Shown: positions 23,380-33,357, counted from the first letter of the stretch. The stretch is 64,000 nt of DNA from Robertkochia aurantiaca (GCF_020166495.1 NZ_JAINZS010000006.1:310001-374000); one strand, 5' to 3'. Translations and numbers: made by a program. Notes: generated by a model not told the origin, from the sequence alone.

Positions 23380-25658
23380 AGCGATATTTTCTTTTTAACG
23401 ATGATAGCATCATTGAGAACGAAGGGCATGGGAATGCTGTTCCCGGGTCTTTCCGGTACGGAAAGATCCTCATGCCGTAACAGGTCATAGGAGCTTTCAT
23501 AAAAGATCAGTTCTGCTTCGGCTTCCGGGTCAATGACCATTTCTATAGTGGTATAATCGTTCTGTGTGATAAAATGGGTAAACAGGCGCTCCCTGCGCTG
23601 ATGCAGATAACCCTCATCATATGCAACGCCGTTAGTTCTTAGCGAATGTATCTGAAGTCCGGGGGCCAGAACTTCCAGCCGGTTCACATCCCGGTGAGGT
23701 ACCACACAAAGCTCAAGGTGTCTCAGCCCTGAAATAAGGGTGTCTTTTTTGATGCTGATATCCGGTGGCATCAGGGATATGGATGTTGCCGGAGCTGTAA
23801 AAGTGAAACTGCTACCGTATTTGCTGCTGAAGTTCTGACCCTCATCGGGCTTGTTGTTTTTGGTGGGGATGAAACCTTTGACCCATTCGTCCGGTTCTTT
23901 ATTATAGGTGGCCCAGATCGATTCATTACTGTCGGCGTCATGCAGGTAGACAAGGCTGGTGGGTCGGGGTCTCTCGGGGGTGAAGGCAGCATCAAAATGG
24001 GCGCTGATAAAACTGAAGGCCGCAACTATCGCGAAAAGAAATGCGAGCGTTTTCTTCCACCTGTATCTTAACAATAGCGGCAAACAGAGCGAAAAGATCA
24101 GCACTGTGAAAATGCCGCTAGCCACCAATATTTTAAGTCCGAGGCCTATCGGGAACATTTTTACGAAGGGGCCCAGAATCCAAATTGCAGGAAGCGCCAG
24201 AAAGAGCATCAGGAACAGGCTGGGTTTCTCCTGTCGCAAATAGATAAAATAGGCTGCCACCGTACCCAGTGCCGGTATAACAAAGAAGCCTGCTCCCGGT
24301 AAATATACCGCCAGGATGATGCATAGTGCAAACCATAGCAAGAGGGGAAAGAACAGTAGTGCGGGTGCCGGGATCTTTCTGAACCGTGCATAGGTATAGA
24401 AACAGATAGCCAGTGCGAAGGCTGCTATGAAGGCGATATAGTCATGACCATTATAGGTGAATCCGTGCAGCATATCACGGTATCCGGGGTAGAGCCACAG
24501 CAGCAGAGGCCACAGGAGGTATCCTGTAATACCAACGACCGTTAAAGAGATCAGCAATGGGAGACTTCCTTTTCCGATATCTTTCAGAATTAGTTTATTG
24601 CTGCTGAACCCGTATATGGTAACAGAGAGAAAAACAATGAAAAGACCCAGGATCATCGGCCATATCCATGAGAAGGGAAAAAATACCAGCCTGTAAAACG
24701 GAAAGTCAAAGTAGACATGATCCCCGGAAGATGACAGGTTTCCCAGATCGGCCTGGGCAAAATAATACAGCAGAGGCATCAGATAGGATGCCTGGTGCTG
24801 AAGCGTAGCGGGATCGAGCCTTTCGACGCGGTCCAGGGCCGTATGATAATCAAAATGATCGTCAATAAAGGCAAAGTTGAAACCATCGATATTTCCGTCT
24901 TCGCGAAATACGGTCAGGTCTGTATCGTTTGGTAAGAGTTTATAAATGCTGTAAGCCAGAGAATTTGCCACCGGGTGGGTGGGGTTGGCGTCAGAGAATG
25001 ATTCGATCAGTTTTGCATTTCCTCCATTCGTTTCTATGAGCATATATCCGGGTCCACCGCTACCCCGGGCCTCGAAATTCAGCACAAGTGCAGCTTTTTG
25101 TCTGAGCTCATGCTTCTTGACAAACAATTCAGCACCGTTCAGTCCGAGCTCCTCGGCATCGGTAATCAGGATGATCACATCATTTTCAGGGATGTTTCCC
25201 TGGGCGAGGTAGGCCCTGATGCCTTCCAGAATAACAGCTACACCGCTGGCAGCATCACCGGCTCCGTGTGAAGAGTGGGGCTGACTGTCGTAATGACTCA
25301 TTAAAACCAGCGCCTCTTCCCGGCTGTCATCGCTTCCTTCAATAGTGGCGATGATATTTACAGCCTTACTGAGGCTTCCCCAATCTCCGGCCGTGTAACC
25401 CTCCTGGGTTTCGACCTGCAACCCCATTGCTTTGAGTTCCCCTATAATATAATTGCGAACAGAATCATGAGCCCGCGAGCCTACATAATGAGGAGCTACA
25501 GACATGGCTCTGACGTGGTCAAAGGCACGCGTATTTGAAAAGCTTTCGGCAGGGATTTGCACTGAAGGGTCGTCGGGATTCGGAGTAAGTTTCTGGAAGC
25601 GCCAGATCACGGCTAAAATCAGTAGTAACAGGGTGGCTGCCGCCGCAATTCTTTTCAT
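23376..25658 (-). CDS. M28-family zinc peptidase with a C-terminal membrane domain
   Basis: A 760-residue protein. After an N-terminal signal-anchor (residues 3-18), the M28 catalytic domain shows VLMSHYDSQPHSSHGAGDAASG (His and Asp zinc ligands), LITDAEELGLNGAELF (catalytic Glu pair), NFEARGSGGPGYM and FIDDHFDYHTALDRVERLD (further ligands). A run of about eight hydrophobic helices spans about 335-545, and an exported beta-rich C-terminal domain of about 200 residues follows. The architecture resembles Fxna/ERMP1-like M28 peptidases. Substrates are unknown peptides. Followed with overlap by the Rossmann gene. Confidence 0.9.
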   Translation of the reverse strand: MKRIAAAATLLLLILAVIWRFQKLTPNPDDPSVQIPAESFSNTRAFDHVRAMSVAPHYVGSRAHDSVRNYIIGELKAMGLQVETQEGYTAGDWGSLSKAVNIIATIEGSDDSREEALVLMSHYDSQPHSSHGAGDAASGVAVILEGIRAYLAQGNIPENDVIILITDAEELGLNGAELFVKKHELRQKAALVLNFEARGSGGPGYMLIETNGGNAKLIESFSDANPTHPVANSLAYSIYKLLPNDTDLTVFREDGNIDGFNFAFIDDHFDYHTALDRVERLDPATLQHQASYLMPLLYYFAQADLGNLSSSGDHVYFDFPFYRLVFFPFSWIWPMILGLFIVFLSVTIYGFSSNKLILKDIGKGSLPLLISLTVVGITGYLLWPLLLWLYPGYRDMLHGFTYNGHDYIAFIAAFALAICFYTYARFRKIPAPALLFFPLLLWFALCIILAVYLPGAGFFVIPALGTVAAYFIYLRQEKPSLFLMLFLALPAIWILGPFVKMFPIGLGLKILVASGIFTVLIFSLCLPLLLRYRWKKTLAFLFAIVAAFSFISAHFDAAFTPERPRPTSLVYLHDADSNESIWATYNKEPDEWVKGFIPTKNNKPDEGQNFSSKYGSSFTFTAPATSISLMPPDISIKKDTLISGLRHLELCVVPHRDVNRLEVLAPGLQIHSLRTNGVAYDEGYLHQRRERLFTHFITQNDYTTIEMVIDPEAEAELIFYESSYDLLRHEDLSVPERPGNSIPMPFVLNDAIIVKKKISL

Positions 25659-25779
25659 GTCAGGAGTTTGGTTTAAACTTACGAAAAAGCAGAAAATTAA
25701 CAGTTCCGCTGAGAATTATTTATTTTAGTTTTCCAATATTCTGTATATTTATAAAGGAGCAACACTAAAAACGAACATT

Positions 25780-26247
25780 ATGGGGATCAAGAGTTTTCAA
25801 GGAGAAAGAGAAGAGATAAAAAAGGAATTTAATGCGCCTGTGCTGGTAGAAGACTATATGACCAAAAACCTCGTAGTCTTCAAACCTGAGCAGTCTGTGC
25901 TGGAGGTCATGGAGTTGTTCATAAAGCACAGAATTTCAGGGGGTCCGGTTTGTGATGATGACGGTCACCTGGTAGGTATTATTTCAGAAGCAGATTGTAT
26001 GAAGCAGATATCTGAAAGCCGGTATTTCAATATGCCGATTCTGGATAAAAGCGTCAAAAAATTCATGAGCACAGAAGTGGAGACCATCGAGCATGACAAG
26101 GACATCTTTGATGCGGCCTCACAATTCTATAAAGGTAACAGGCGACGACTTCCGGTAATGGAAGACGGTCGACTGGTCGGACAGATCAGCCGGAAAGACA
26201 TCGTATGTGCGGCGCTGAAACTCAACAGTCAGAACTGGGGTCATTAA
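25780..26247 (+). CDS. two-CBS-domain protein
   Basis: A 155-residue cytoplasmic protein. After a 20-residue charged lead, CBS1 (VEDYMTKNLVVFKPEQSVLEVMELFIKHRISGGPVCDDDGHLVGIISEADCMK) and CBS2 (VKKFMSTEVETIEHDKDIFDAASQFYKGNRRRLPVMEDGRLVGQISRKDIVCA) form a Bateman module that should bind an adenine nucleotide. No effector domain is attached. Its stop overlaps the stop of the next, opposite-strand gene by four bases. Confidence 0.92.
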   Translation: MGIKSFQGEREEIKKEFNAPVLVEDYMTKNLVVFKPEQSVLEVMELFIKHRISGGPVCDDDGHLVGIISEADCMKQISESRYFNMPILDKSVKKFMSTEVETIEHDKDIFDAASQFYKGNRRRLPVMEDGRLVGQISRKDIVCAALKLNSQNWGH

Positions 26248-26594
26248 CGCTCCCGGCGTACGATCATTATAAAATCATTTTCCAAAGGCAGGTAACCAAG
26301 ATCATAGATGAAATAATAGGTGCTGCCTTTTTTTGTGGTATATACACTGGTCAGGTGGTCAAAATCAAAACCCTCATCAAGCAGGCGTTTACGAGTGGTT
26401 TTTACCTTATCACCCGGATTGATCTGATCAAGAATACGGTAATTCTTCCGCAGGCGGTTATTTACGTTTCTTATAAGGTTCTTCGTGTCTTTGTTCAGTT
26501 TATTGTTATAGGCGTTCCGACAATAATCAGAACAGAATTTCTTGTCGGAACGTCCTATTACTTTTTCTCCACACTCAAGACATGTCTTTTCCAT
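26244..26594 (-). CDS. small zinc-ribbon protein
   Basis: A 116-residue protein starting MEKTCLECGEKVIGRSDKKFCSDYCRNAYNNK: CxxC...CxxxC, a treble-clef-like zinc knuckle as in DUF2116-type proteins. The rest is a basic helical segment (KDTKNLIRNVNNRLRKNYRIL) and a beta-containing C-terminus (KGSTYYFIYDLGYLPLENDFIMIV). Conserved among flavobacteria by my recollection; function unknown, nucleic-acid binding likely. It is the downstream-most of the minus-strand run with the VPS10/BNR gene, 11 bases away. Confidence 0.8.
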   Translation of the reverse strand: MEKTCLECGEKVIGRSDKKFCSDYCRNAYNNKLNKDTKNLIRNVNNRLRKNYRILDQINPGDKVKTTRKRLLDEGFDFDHLTSVYTTKKGSTYYFIYDLGYLPLENDFIMIVRRER

Positions 26595-26605
26595 GATGCG
26601 AACAA

Positions 26606-29600
26606 TTATGGTTTCTCAGACATGATAATTGCAGGCACCCCTTTTTCACGATACATGCGATTGAAGGTCTCGAACCCTTTATTGACAATTTCATCATAGC
26701 GTTGCTGCTGTTCTTTCCAATTCAGAAGGAGATCGTCCAACCGAAGGCGGGCGCCCTGAGTGAGTTTCGGATCTGCACTGCCGGTATAGTTCTTCAGGTA
26801 CATTAGCTCGGCATTGAGCTGATTGTTAAAGTTGATCACATCCTGAAAGGTCTTCTGCTCGGGTTGTATGAGTTCACGCTCCCAGGCATCGATAGCGCTT
26901 ATGAGTGTGTCGGCCTGCTTTCGGAGGTCTTCCCAGCCATCTTTATCCTGCATAAGCTTGCTGTAGTTTTCCAGTTGCTCCCTGGTAGTTCGCATCCCGT
27001 TGACCGTTTCATGAATTTCGGTGATCAATGAATCGATCTCGTCTGTAAAGCGTTCCTGTTCGCGATAATCTTCCATCGAGGCTTTGATGTTCGGGTTGGG
27101 CCTGATAGTGACCGGGGTACTTACCGTATCGCTTTCAGTTATGAGTCGTAACTCGTAGGTTCCCGGAATCACGTAATTACCCCGGTAGTCTCCGTAAACA
27201 AAAACTTTTTCTACTGCAGGAAGCGTGGATTTTCTGAAATCCCAGGTGAATCGGTTAAATCCGGGTTCAGCAGGCAGTACAGCAGGTTTGGAAGGTCCGC
27301 CGGGCCATGACGCGAAGGCTTCGGGTGCTTTGCTACCGATGGTTCTGATGATATTGCCCTGATCGTTGATCACTTCGAGTTTCAGCTCGATACTGTCTTT
27401 GGTTTCAGGAATAAAATAATCAAAAGTGACTCCCGATTCCGGATTCTGCCCCACATTGTTGCTGAGATCATTTTGTCTGCCTCCGACAAAGAGATAGGTT
27501 TCTTTCGGACTATAAATGGTCAATTGTTCCGGCTTTTCCAGCATGGATTGCTGCAGGGGAGAAAGGTCATCAAGAATCCAGAAGGATCGTCCTGCCGTTG
27601 CGGCGATCAGGTCATTCTGCCTGATGGTCAGATCGTTTATAGGTACTACCGGAAGATTGAGCTGGAAGGGCTTCCAGGTTTTACCGCCGTTCACCGATAC
27701 ATACATTCCTGTTTCGGTACCGGCGTAGAGCAAGCCTTCGCTTACCGGGTCTTCACGTACCACCCTTACAAAAGTGTGCATCCCCTCAATACCTTCGGTT
27801 ATAAGCTTCCACGACTTTCCGTTATTGGTGGTTTTATAGATATAGGGTTTAAGGTCGTTTTGCTTGTATCGCATTACGGTGATATATACCGTTTCGGGAT
27901 TGTGGGGTGATATCTCTATACTGTTGATAATCCCGTCTTTCACATCTCCCGGCGTAACATCGGTCCAGTTTTTTCCTTCATCATCAGTGCGGTGCAGCAG
28001 TCCGTCGTCGGTTCCGGCCCATAGTACACCGGCCTGTTGTGGTGATTCGGCCAGGTACATGATGGTGTTGTAATTCTCTCCTCCGGCAGCTTCGTTGGTG
28101 AAGGGTCTGCCGCCGGGCCCCTGTTTATCGGCTTCATTTTTAGTCAGGTCACCGCTGATGGCTTCCCAGCTGATGCCTCCATCGGTGGTTTTGAGGATCA
28201 CATTCCCCGCATGATAGACCGTATTTGGCTGGTGTTGGGAAAAGATGATAGGAGCGTTCCAGTTGAAACGGAATTTCATTTCTCCCGGTTCATTACCCAG
28301 GGAGAGTTCGGGGTAGGCCTTGATCTGTTTACTTTCTTTAGAGATGCGGTTCCATGCGTCTATGATTCCCTGGTAGCAACCTCCATAGACCACTTCGGGA
28401 TCGTTCGGGTCAAAAGCCAGGTAAGCGCTTTCGCAACCTGCTACTGAGAACCAGTCTTTCCAGTCGATCCCGTTATCGTTGGTGCGGCTCATAATAGCGA
28501 TAGCACTGTTGTCCTGTTGTCCGCCATAGACCATATAAGGTACCTGGTTGTCTGCTGATACCCGGTAAAACTGTGCGGTGGGTTGGTTTTCCTGTGTAGA
28601 CCAGCTACGGCCTCCGTTGAGCGATACGTTAGCACCTCCGTCGTTGGCATTGATCATGTATTTGGTGTCAAGAGGATTGATCCAGAGGTCATGGTTGTCG
28701 CCATGCGGGGTGCTTACAGGAGTGAAGCTTCTTCCACCGTCGATCGATTTCAGCATGGGGGCATTGAGTACATATACCGTGTTGAGGTCGGCCGGGTCAG
28801 CGAAGATCTCCATATAATACCAGCTTCGGGCGATATTGATACGGTCGTTGTTTACCTGTTGCCAGCTTTTTCCGGCGTTATCAGACCGATAGACCCCTCC
28901 TTTTTTGCCCTCTGCCTCAATGACGGCCCACAGCCTTTCGCTGTCGGCTCCTGAGACGGTGATGGCAGATTTGCCCATCGTTTCGGGAAGACCCTCAGTC
29001 ATGGGTTCCCAGCTGTCTCCTCCATCGGTACTTTTATAAAGTCCCGAATGTTCACCCCCCGATTCCATAACCCACGGATATCGTCGGTGTTCCCAGAGAC
29101 TGGCATAGAGTATTCTCGGGTTGGCGGGATCCATCTCCAGAGAAGAAGCCCCTGTTCTGTCATGGGTGTAAAGAAGTTTTTCCCAGTTCTTCCCTCCGTC
29201 ACGGCTGCGGTAAACTCCTCTTTCTTCAGAAGGTCCGTATTGTGCGCCCTGCACTGCCACGTAAACGATATCAGGGTTTTCAGGATGGATGATCACATCT
29301 GAGATATGCCTGCTGTTGTCGATGCCGATATGAGTCCACGTTTTACCGGCATCGGTAGAACGATAGACACCGTCACCGGTTGAGGTCATCACTCCTCTTG
29401 CTGCATGTTCTCCCATGCCGACATAGATCACATTCGGGTCGGAAGGAGCGACGGCGAGGGCACCGACGGTTCCGGTTTTGAAAAATCCATCTGAGATGTT
29501 CTTCCAGGTGATCCCGGCGTCGGTTGTTTTCCAAACCCCACCTCCCGTGGTTCCCATATAATAGGTAAGGGGATCTGAAGGCACCCCGGTGCAGGCGACA

Positions 29601-29746
29601 CTTCGCCCTCCGCGGAAGGGTCCGATATTACGCCATTTCAGCTGTTTGAATTCAGGCAGTGATTCCGGGTCCTGCTGTGACCGCAGCTCGTTGGTTCCCG
29701 TTGCAAAAAACAACAGGGTAAGGAATACATAAAAGCTTGTTTTCAT
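26606..29746 (-). CDS. secreted VPS10/sortilin-like BNR-repeat protein
   Basis: A 1046-residue protein with a signal peptide ([20 protein letters not shown]). The first 700 residues are a beta-propeller with many BNR/Asp-box motifs (for example [64 protein letters not shown]), as in VPS10/sortilin-like glycosyl-hydrolase-related proteins. A beta-sandwich of about 150 residues ([23 protein letters not shown]) and a C-terminal helical part follow. The family is often exported and of unknown activity. Single transcription unit with the zinc-ribbon gene. Confidence 0.88.
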   Translation of the reverse strand: MKTSFYVFLTLLFFATGTNELRSQQDPESLPEFKQLKWRNIGPFRGGRSVACTGVPSDPLTYYMGTTGGGVWKTTDAGITWKNISDGFFKTGTVGALAVAPSDPNVIYVGMGEHAARGVMTSTGDGVYRSTDAGKTWTHIGIDNSRHISDVIIHPENPDIVYVAVQGAQYGPSEERGVYRSRDGGKNWEKLLYTHDRTGASSLEMDPANPRILYASLWEHRRYPWVMESGGEHSGLYKSTDGGDSWEPMTEGLPETMGKSAITVSGADSERLWAVIEAEGKKGGVYRSDNAGKSWQQVNNDRINIARSWYYMEIFADPADLNTVYVLNAPMLKSIDGGRSFTPVSTPHGDNHDLWINPLDTKYMINANDGGANVSLNGGRSWSTQENQPTAQFYRVSADNQVPYMVYGGQQDNSAIAIMSRTNDNGIDWKDWFSVAGCESAYLAFDPNDPEVVYGGCYQGIIDAWNRISKESKQIKAYPELSLGNEPGEMKFRFNWNAPIIFSQHQPNTVYHAGNVILKTTDGGISWEAISGDLTKNEADKQGPGGRPFTNEAAGGENYNTIMYLAESPQQAGVLWAGTDDGLLHRTDDEGKNWTDVTPGDVKDGIINSIEISPHNPETVYITVMRYKQNDLKPYIYKTTNNGKSWKLITEGIEGMHTFVRVVREDPVSEGLLYAGTETGMYVSVNGGKTWKPFQLNLPVVPINDLTIRQNDLIAATAGRSFWILDDLSPLQQSMLEKPEQLTIYSPKETYLFVGGRQNDLSNNVGQNPESGVTFDYFIPETKDSIELKLEVINDQGNIIRTIGSKAPEAFASWPGGPSKPAVLPAEPGFNRFTWDFRKSTLPAVEKVFVYGDYRGNYVIPGTYELRLITESDTVSTPVTIRPNPNIKASMEDYREQERFTDEIDSLITEIHETVNGMRTTREQLENYSKLMQDKDGWEDLRKQADTLISAIDAWERELIQPEQKTFQDVINFNNQLNAELMYLKNYTGSADPKLTQGARLRLDDLLLNWKEQQQRYDEIVNKGFETFNRMYREKGVPAIIMSEKP

Positions 29747-29864
29747 AGTAGTAAAGGTCTTTATGTTTCGGTATGGTTGGTGAACCCGGCCCGAAGGCCG
29801 GGTATTATATTCATTCAGGTGGTGAGGCCTGAAAGTTTTTTTCGGTTTGGAATCCGGTTTGTCG

Positions 29865-30422
29865 TCATGGCTTCACGCTCCCCCAGTTCTCACCTGATTT
29901 GATCCGGTAAAGCTGCATTTCAGAGATTCCGAATTGTTTGGCGATCATCTTCATACGGGTTCTTCGGTTCGGATCATTGATCTTTCTTTTAATCAGTCTG
30001 ACCTTGGCTTCGGTAAGCTTGGAATAACTGCGATGGGTTTTTTTGCGTTCCTTGGCCTCGATCACCCTTGGGTTTTTACTGTTGTGTTTTGTCAGTTCTG
30101 AACGGTTGGCCCATGCCAGGTTATCGGCATGATTGTTTAGCTTGTCAAAATCACGATGTATCACAAAACGTTTTTCTTCCTTTTTCTCCAGGAATAATTC
30201 GGCAACCGCACGGTGAATGTAGACCAGGTCGTTCTTCTTGTTCTTCTTGATGGCTGTAACCACGCTGTATCCGCCTACTTTGCCCGGGTCCAGCAGCTGG
30301 CCTTCGGGTTTATGCTTGAAGCTTATAACCCTGCCGAAATTGGAGATTCTGTAATGTTCGTTCTCGCGCCATTCCGGACGCCTTAAGTCTTTCCAGACTT
30401 CGTCTTTCAAATTGATAATCAT
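29865..30422 (-). CDS. HNH endonuclease with NUMOD4 domain
   Basis: A 185-residue protein: NUMOD4 DNA-binding segment at the start ([27 protein letters not shown]), then an HNH module ([36 protein letters not shown]) and a C-terminal helix-turn-helix ([24 protein letters not shown]). This is homing-endonuclease architecture, but there is no intron or intein here, so it is free-standing. The catalytic His of the usual NH pair is kept (IHRD). It follows the GNAT-nitrilase gene by 32 bases. Confidence 0.85.
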   Translation of the reverse strand: MIINLKDEVWKDLRRPEWRENEHYRISNFGRVISFKHKPEGQLLDPGKVGGYSVVTAIKKNKKNDLVYIHRAVAELFLEKKEEKRFVIHRDFDKLNNHADNLAWANRSELTKHNSKNPRVIEAKERKKTHRSYSKLTEAKVRLIKRKINDPNRRTRMKMIAKQFGISEMQLYRIKSGENWGSVKP

Positions 30423-30454
30423 TATAATATATAGGTTGGGGAGTTAATAGATTC

Positions 30455-31981
30455 TCAGGTTTTTTTGATCACGTCATAGAGGTCTTTTCTACGGTCTTTC
30501 AGCGTTTTCACACTTCCGTGTTCATGTAATTCCTTCAGCAGGTCCAGGTCGACATCTACGATCAGCGTCATTTCTGTATTGGGGGTAGCTTCCGCCTTTA
30601 CACCATTAGTGGGAAAGGCAAAGTCGGCCGGAGTAAAAACAGCCGCCTGGGCGAACTGTATATCCATATTGTTGACCCGCGGGAGGTTTCCCACGCAGCC
30701 TGCAATGGCCACATAACATTCATTTTCAATGGCTCGGGCCTGGGCACAGTGTTTTACCCGGGTATATCCGTTCTGGGTATCGGTAAGAAAGGGAACAAAT
30801 AGTAATTGCATACCTTCTTCAGCCATCAGTCGGGGTAGTTCTGGGAATTCCACATCATAACAGATCATGATTCCGATCCTTCCGCAGTCAGTGTCAAAGG
30901 TCTGAATAGTGTCTCCGCCGCTCATACCCCAGTGAGCTATCTCGTTGGGGGTGATATGGATCTTGGTATAGATCTCTGAGGAGCCATCTCTTCTGCAAAG
31001 AAAACCAACATTTAACAATTTCCCATTTTCATCGATATACGGCATACTTCCCGTGATAATGTTGATATTGTAGGAAATAGCGAATTCCTGGAACTTCTTT
31101 TTGATGGTATCGGTATAACCCGCCAGCTCCCTGATGGCATCGGCTTCGTTGAGATAATTGAAATCGGCCATTAGGGGTGCGATGAACAGTTCCGGGAACA
31201 GCGCAAAATCACTTTCATAACCGCTTACCGCATCGATAAAGAACTCAGCCTGCTCATACAGGTCTTCCAGGTTTTTCAGGGGCCTCATCTGCCATTGTAT
31301 CAGGCCAAGCCTGACTACCGACTTACGGGAATTGATGAGTTTTCTGCTGGGTTCGTAGTAGATGTTGTTCCACTCCATCAGGACGGCGAAGTCCTGGGAA
31401 CTGGTATCTCCTTCAAGGTAATTCTTCATCACCTTTTTAACGTGAAAATCATTGCTGAGCTGAAAGGCGAGAACCGGATCGAACAACTCTTTCATACGCA
31501 CTTTTTCGATGTATTCCTTCGGACTCAGTTCTTCAGCATATTTGCCGTAGTTAGGAATGCGTCCCGCAAATACAATCCCTCTGAGGTTCATCTGTTCACA
31601 GAGTTCCTTGCGTTTGTCGTAGAGTCGTCTGCCAAGTCTCAGACCCCTGTAGGCAGGGTGTATGAACACATCGATCCCATAGAGTATGTTACCCTTTGGG
31701 TCATGAGTGGAAAATGTATCGTTTCCGGTGATTTCTTCGTAAGTATGGTTGTCATCGATATCGTCTGCGTTTATGAGCAGCGATAAGGCGGCTCCAACGA
31801 CCTTTCCATCTGCCAGGATCACGAACTGTCCCTGACGGAATATGGAAAGCAACCGCTCGATCTCATGCTTCCTCCAATACATTTCCTTCAGCTCCCTGTA
31901 AGCTTCGATCATCGAATCTTTCAACTCCAGGTAATCCTCGACCTGCAGATTTCGCAGCTCGATCTGGTTTATAACTTCCAT
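30455..31981 (-). CDS. GNAT acetyltransferase fused to a carbon-nitrogen hydrolase
   Basis: A 508-residue fusion. Residues 1-205 are GNAT-like: GYG-type acetyl-CoA region YRGLRLGRRLYDKRKELCEQ (111-130) and surrounding strands. Residues 222-505 are a nitrilase-type hydrolase with an intact catalytic triad: E264 (FPELF), K340 (YTKIHITPNE), C374 (MICYDVEFPE). This combination is known as a two-domain family in bacteria; it presumably deacylates and acetylates an amide or amine. Substrate unknown. It is divergent from ssb and probably the first gene of a unit with the HNH gene. Confidence 0.9.
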   Translation of the reverse strand: MEVINQIELRNLQVEDYLELKDSMIEAYRELKEMYWRKHEIERLLSIFRQGQFVILADGKVVGAALSLLINADDIDDNHTYEEITGNDTFSTHDPKGNILYGIDVFIHPAYRGLRLGRRLYDKRKELCEQMNLRGIVFAGRIPNYGKYAEELSPKEYIEKVRMKELFDPVLAFQLSNDFHVKKVMKNYLEGDTSSQDFAVLMEWNNIYYEPSRKLINSRKSVVRLGLIQWQMRPLKNLEDLYEQAEFFIDAVSGYESDFALFPELFIAPLMADFNYLNEADAIRELAGYTDTIKKKFQEFAISYNINIITGSMPYIDENGKLLNVGFLCRRDGSSEIYTKIHITPNEIAHWGMSGGDTIQTFDTDCGRIGIMICYDVEFPELPRLMAEEGMQLLFVPFLTDTQNGYTRVKHCAQARAIENECYVAIAGCVGNLPRVNNMDIQFAQAAVFTPADFAFPTNGVKAEATPNTEMTLIVDVDLDLLKELHEHGSVKTLKDRRKDLYDVIKKT

Positions 31982-32024
31982 AAATATGAGAATATTACTA
32001 CAATGATACAGATAATTTTTAAAC

Positions 32025-32054
32025 GATTACAAATGATTATAATCGATTATAAAC
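32025..32054. promoter_or_regulatory. phased decamers and 16-bp palindrome between the nitrilase and ssb genes
   Basis: Three decamers GATTACAAAT, GATTATAATC and GATTATAAAC lie head to tail from 32025, one helical turn each. Within them TTATAATCGATTATAA (32037-32052) is a perfect 16-bp palindrome. The divergent promoter region is the natural place for an operator. Confidence 0.5.
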
Positions 32055-32173
32055 GAAAGTAACCATGTATCAACCGAATGGGCCGGGGGTACCTTCAGAT
32101 CTTGAGATCAGAATTCAGGGTAAATCCAATTTACGAATTATTCAAGGAACATTAATTTTTAAAACTTGTAATT

Positions 32174-32515
32174 ATGAATGCATTAAGAAACAAAGTGCAA
32201 CTGATCGGCAACCTGGGCAACGATCCCGAGATCATCGAATTGGAAAGCGGCAAGAAACTGGCCCGTATTTCTGTGGCTACCAACGACAGTTACCGCAACA
32301 GTGCGGGTGACCTGGTAAAAGATACGCAGTGGCACAATGTGGTGGCCTGGGGCCGCCTGGCTGAGATCATTGAAAAATATCTTCGGAAGGGTAACGAGGT
32401 GGCAATTGAAGGGAAGTTGTCTTCCCGGAGTTATCTCGATAAGGAAGGCGTGAAAAAGTACATTACCGAGGTGAATTGTCACGACCTCCTGATGTTGGGC
32501 GGGAAGCCGCAATAA
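32174..32515 (+). CDS. ssb: short single-stranded DNA-binding protein
   Basis: A 113-residue OB-fold protein: NALRNKVQLIGNLGNDPEI, KLARISVATNDSYRNSAGDLVKDTQWHNVVAWGRLAEIIEKYLRKGNEVAIEGKLSSRSYLDKEGVKKYITEVNCHDLLML. All core features of bacterial SSB are present, but the protein stops directly after the OB fold with GGKPQ and lacks the Gly/Gln-rich linker and the acidic C-terminal tip (DDIPF-like) that recruits partner proteins. It may be a paralog of a longer housekeeping SSB elsewhere. A strong terminator follows. Confidence 0.93.
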   Translation: MNALRNKVQLIGNLGNDPEIIELESGKKLARISVATNDSYRNSAGDLVKDTQWHNVVAWGRLAEIIEKYLRKGNEVAIEGKLSSRSYLDKEGVKKYITEVNCHDLLMLGGKPQ

Positions 32516-32516
32516 A

Positions 32517-32543
32517 AAAGGCGATCTCTTTAAGATCGCCTTT
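32517..32543. terminator. terminator after ssb
   Basis: AAAGGCGATCT / AGATCGCCTTT, a long near-palindrome with loop CTTTA. It lies between convergent genes and may serve both strands. Confidence 0.85.
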
Positions 32544-32707
32544 CAGGCAGCAGTTTTTTTGATCAGGTCGAAGCAGGGGCATCTTTTGCAACGCTTCGAT
32601 TCTGATTTTTTATACTTATTGCAGCATTTGGACTTGTAGGTAAGAACTTTATCTTTCTTCGCCTTCTTGTCTTTTTTATCCTTCTTTTCCTTTTTCTTCT
32701 TTCCCAA
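32543..32707 (-). CDS. 54-residue Lys/Cys-rich small protein, TTG start
   Basis: A minus-strand frame of 55 codons from TTG 32707 to TGA at 32543-32545. The protein begins MGKKKKEKKDKKDKKAKKDK and ends with a cysteine-rich part: YKSKCCNKYKK, then KRCKRCPCFDLIKK. A -7 box TATCTTTG (32737-32744 on the plus strand as CAAAGATA) lies 30 bases upstream. The CC...C..CPC pattern suggests a metal site, and the basic head nucleic-acid binding. No upstream ATG exists in frame before a stop. The TGA overlaps the ssb terminator by a base. Confidence 0.65.
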   Translation of the reverse strand: MGKKKKEKKDKKDKKAKKDKVLTYKSKCCNKYKKSESKRCKRCPCFDLIKKTAA

Positions 32708-32736
32708 CCTTAGATGGTTTTTGAGTTTCGAGAAAA

Positions 32737-32744
32737 CAAAGATA
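32737..32744 (-). promoter_or_regulatory. -7 promoter box of the Lys/Cys-rich gene
   Basis: Minus strand TATCTTTG, fitting TAnnTTTG, 30 bases before the TTG start. Confidence 0.45.
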
Positions 32745-32780
32745 TGCTATTTATAATTAATCTAAATAAAATTTAACATC

Positions 32781-33299
32781 CTAAACAGCAGAAGAGGAAG
32801 CCGAGCTGGTTACCGTAAGCTGCTGAATGTCCCGGTCGAAAAGGTAGAGTCCGCCCTTATCGTCACCGATGAGATTGATCTTATCCAGTATGGACTTGGC
32901 CATGGCTTCTTCTTCGATCTGTTCAGCCACATACCATTGCAGGAAATTATGTGTGGCATAATCTTTCTCCTGCAGAGACTGGTGAACCAGTTCATTGATG
33001 CTTTCTGATACCAGTACTTCATGATCGTGCAGCATCTGGAACATTTCCTGGAAGGAGTTGAAGGTGACATTCGGTGCTTTAAGGGCCGATATCTGGGCAT
33101 GACCTCCGCGTTCGTTGATGAATTTGATCAATTTCAACATGTGTTCTCTTTCTTCATCTGACTGGTCGAACATGAAGCGGGCAACGCCTTCAAGTCCTTT
33201 TACCTCTGCCCAGCAGGCCATTGCCAGGTATATCTGGGAGGATTCTGCCTCAACCCGAACCTGGTCATTAAGTGCTTTCTCTATTTTTTTGGATAACAT
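32781..33299 (-). CDS. bacterial ferritin (non-haem)
   Basis: A 172-residue four-helix protein: EKALNDQVRVEAESSQIYLAMACWAEVKGLEGVARFMFDQSDEEREHMLKLIKFINERGG, with ferroxidase-site Glu/His (E17-like, E50 and H53 in EEREHM), then LHDHEVLVSESINELV, and WYVAEQIEEEAMAKSILDKINLIGDDKGGLYLFD. This is the FtnA type that stores iron without haem. The C-terminus has an unusual Ser-rich tail (SSASSSAV). Single gene between the Lys/Cys protein and tex. Confidence 0.93.
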   Translation of the reverse strand: MLSKKIEKALNDQVRVEAESSQIYLAMACWAEVKGLEGVARFMFDQSDEEREHMLKLIKFINERGGHAQISALKAPNVTFNSFQEMFQMLHDHEVLVSESINELVHQSLQEKDYATHNFLQWYVAEQIEEEAMAKSILDKINLIGDDKGGLYLFDRDIQQLTVTSSASSSAV

Positions 33300-33357
33300 A
33301 TGATATTTCCTTTTCAGTTAAAGTTAATGAATTCGTGATAAAGAACGGGATTCTTTA

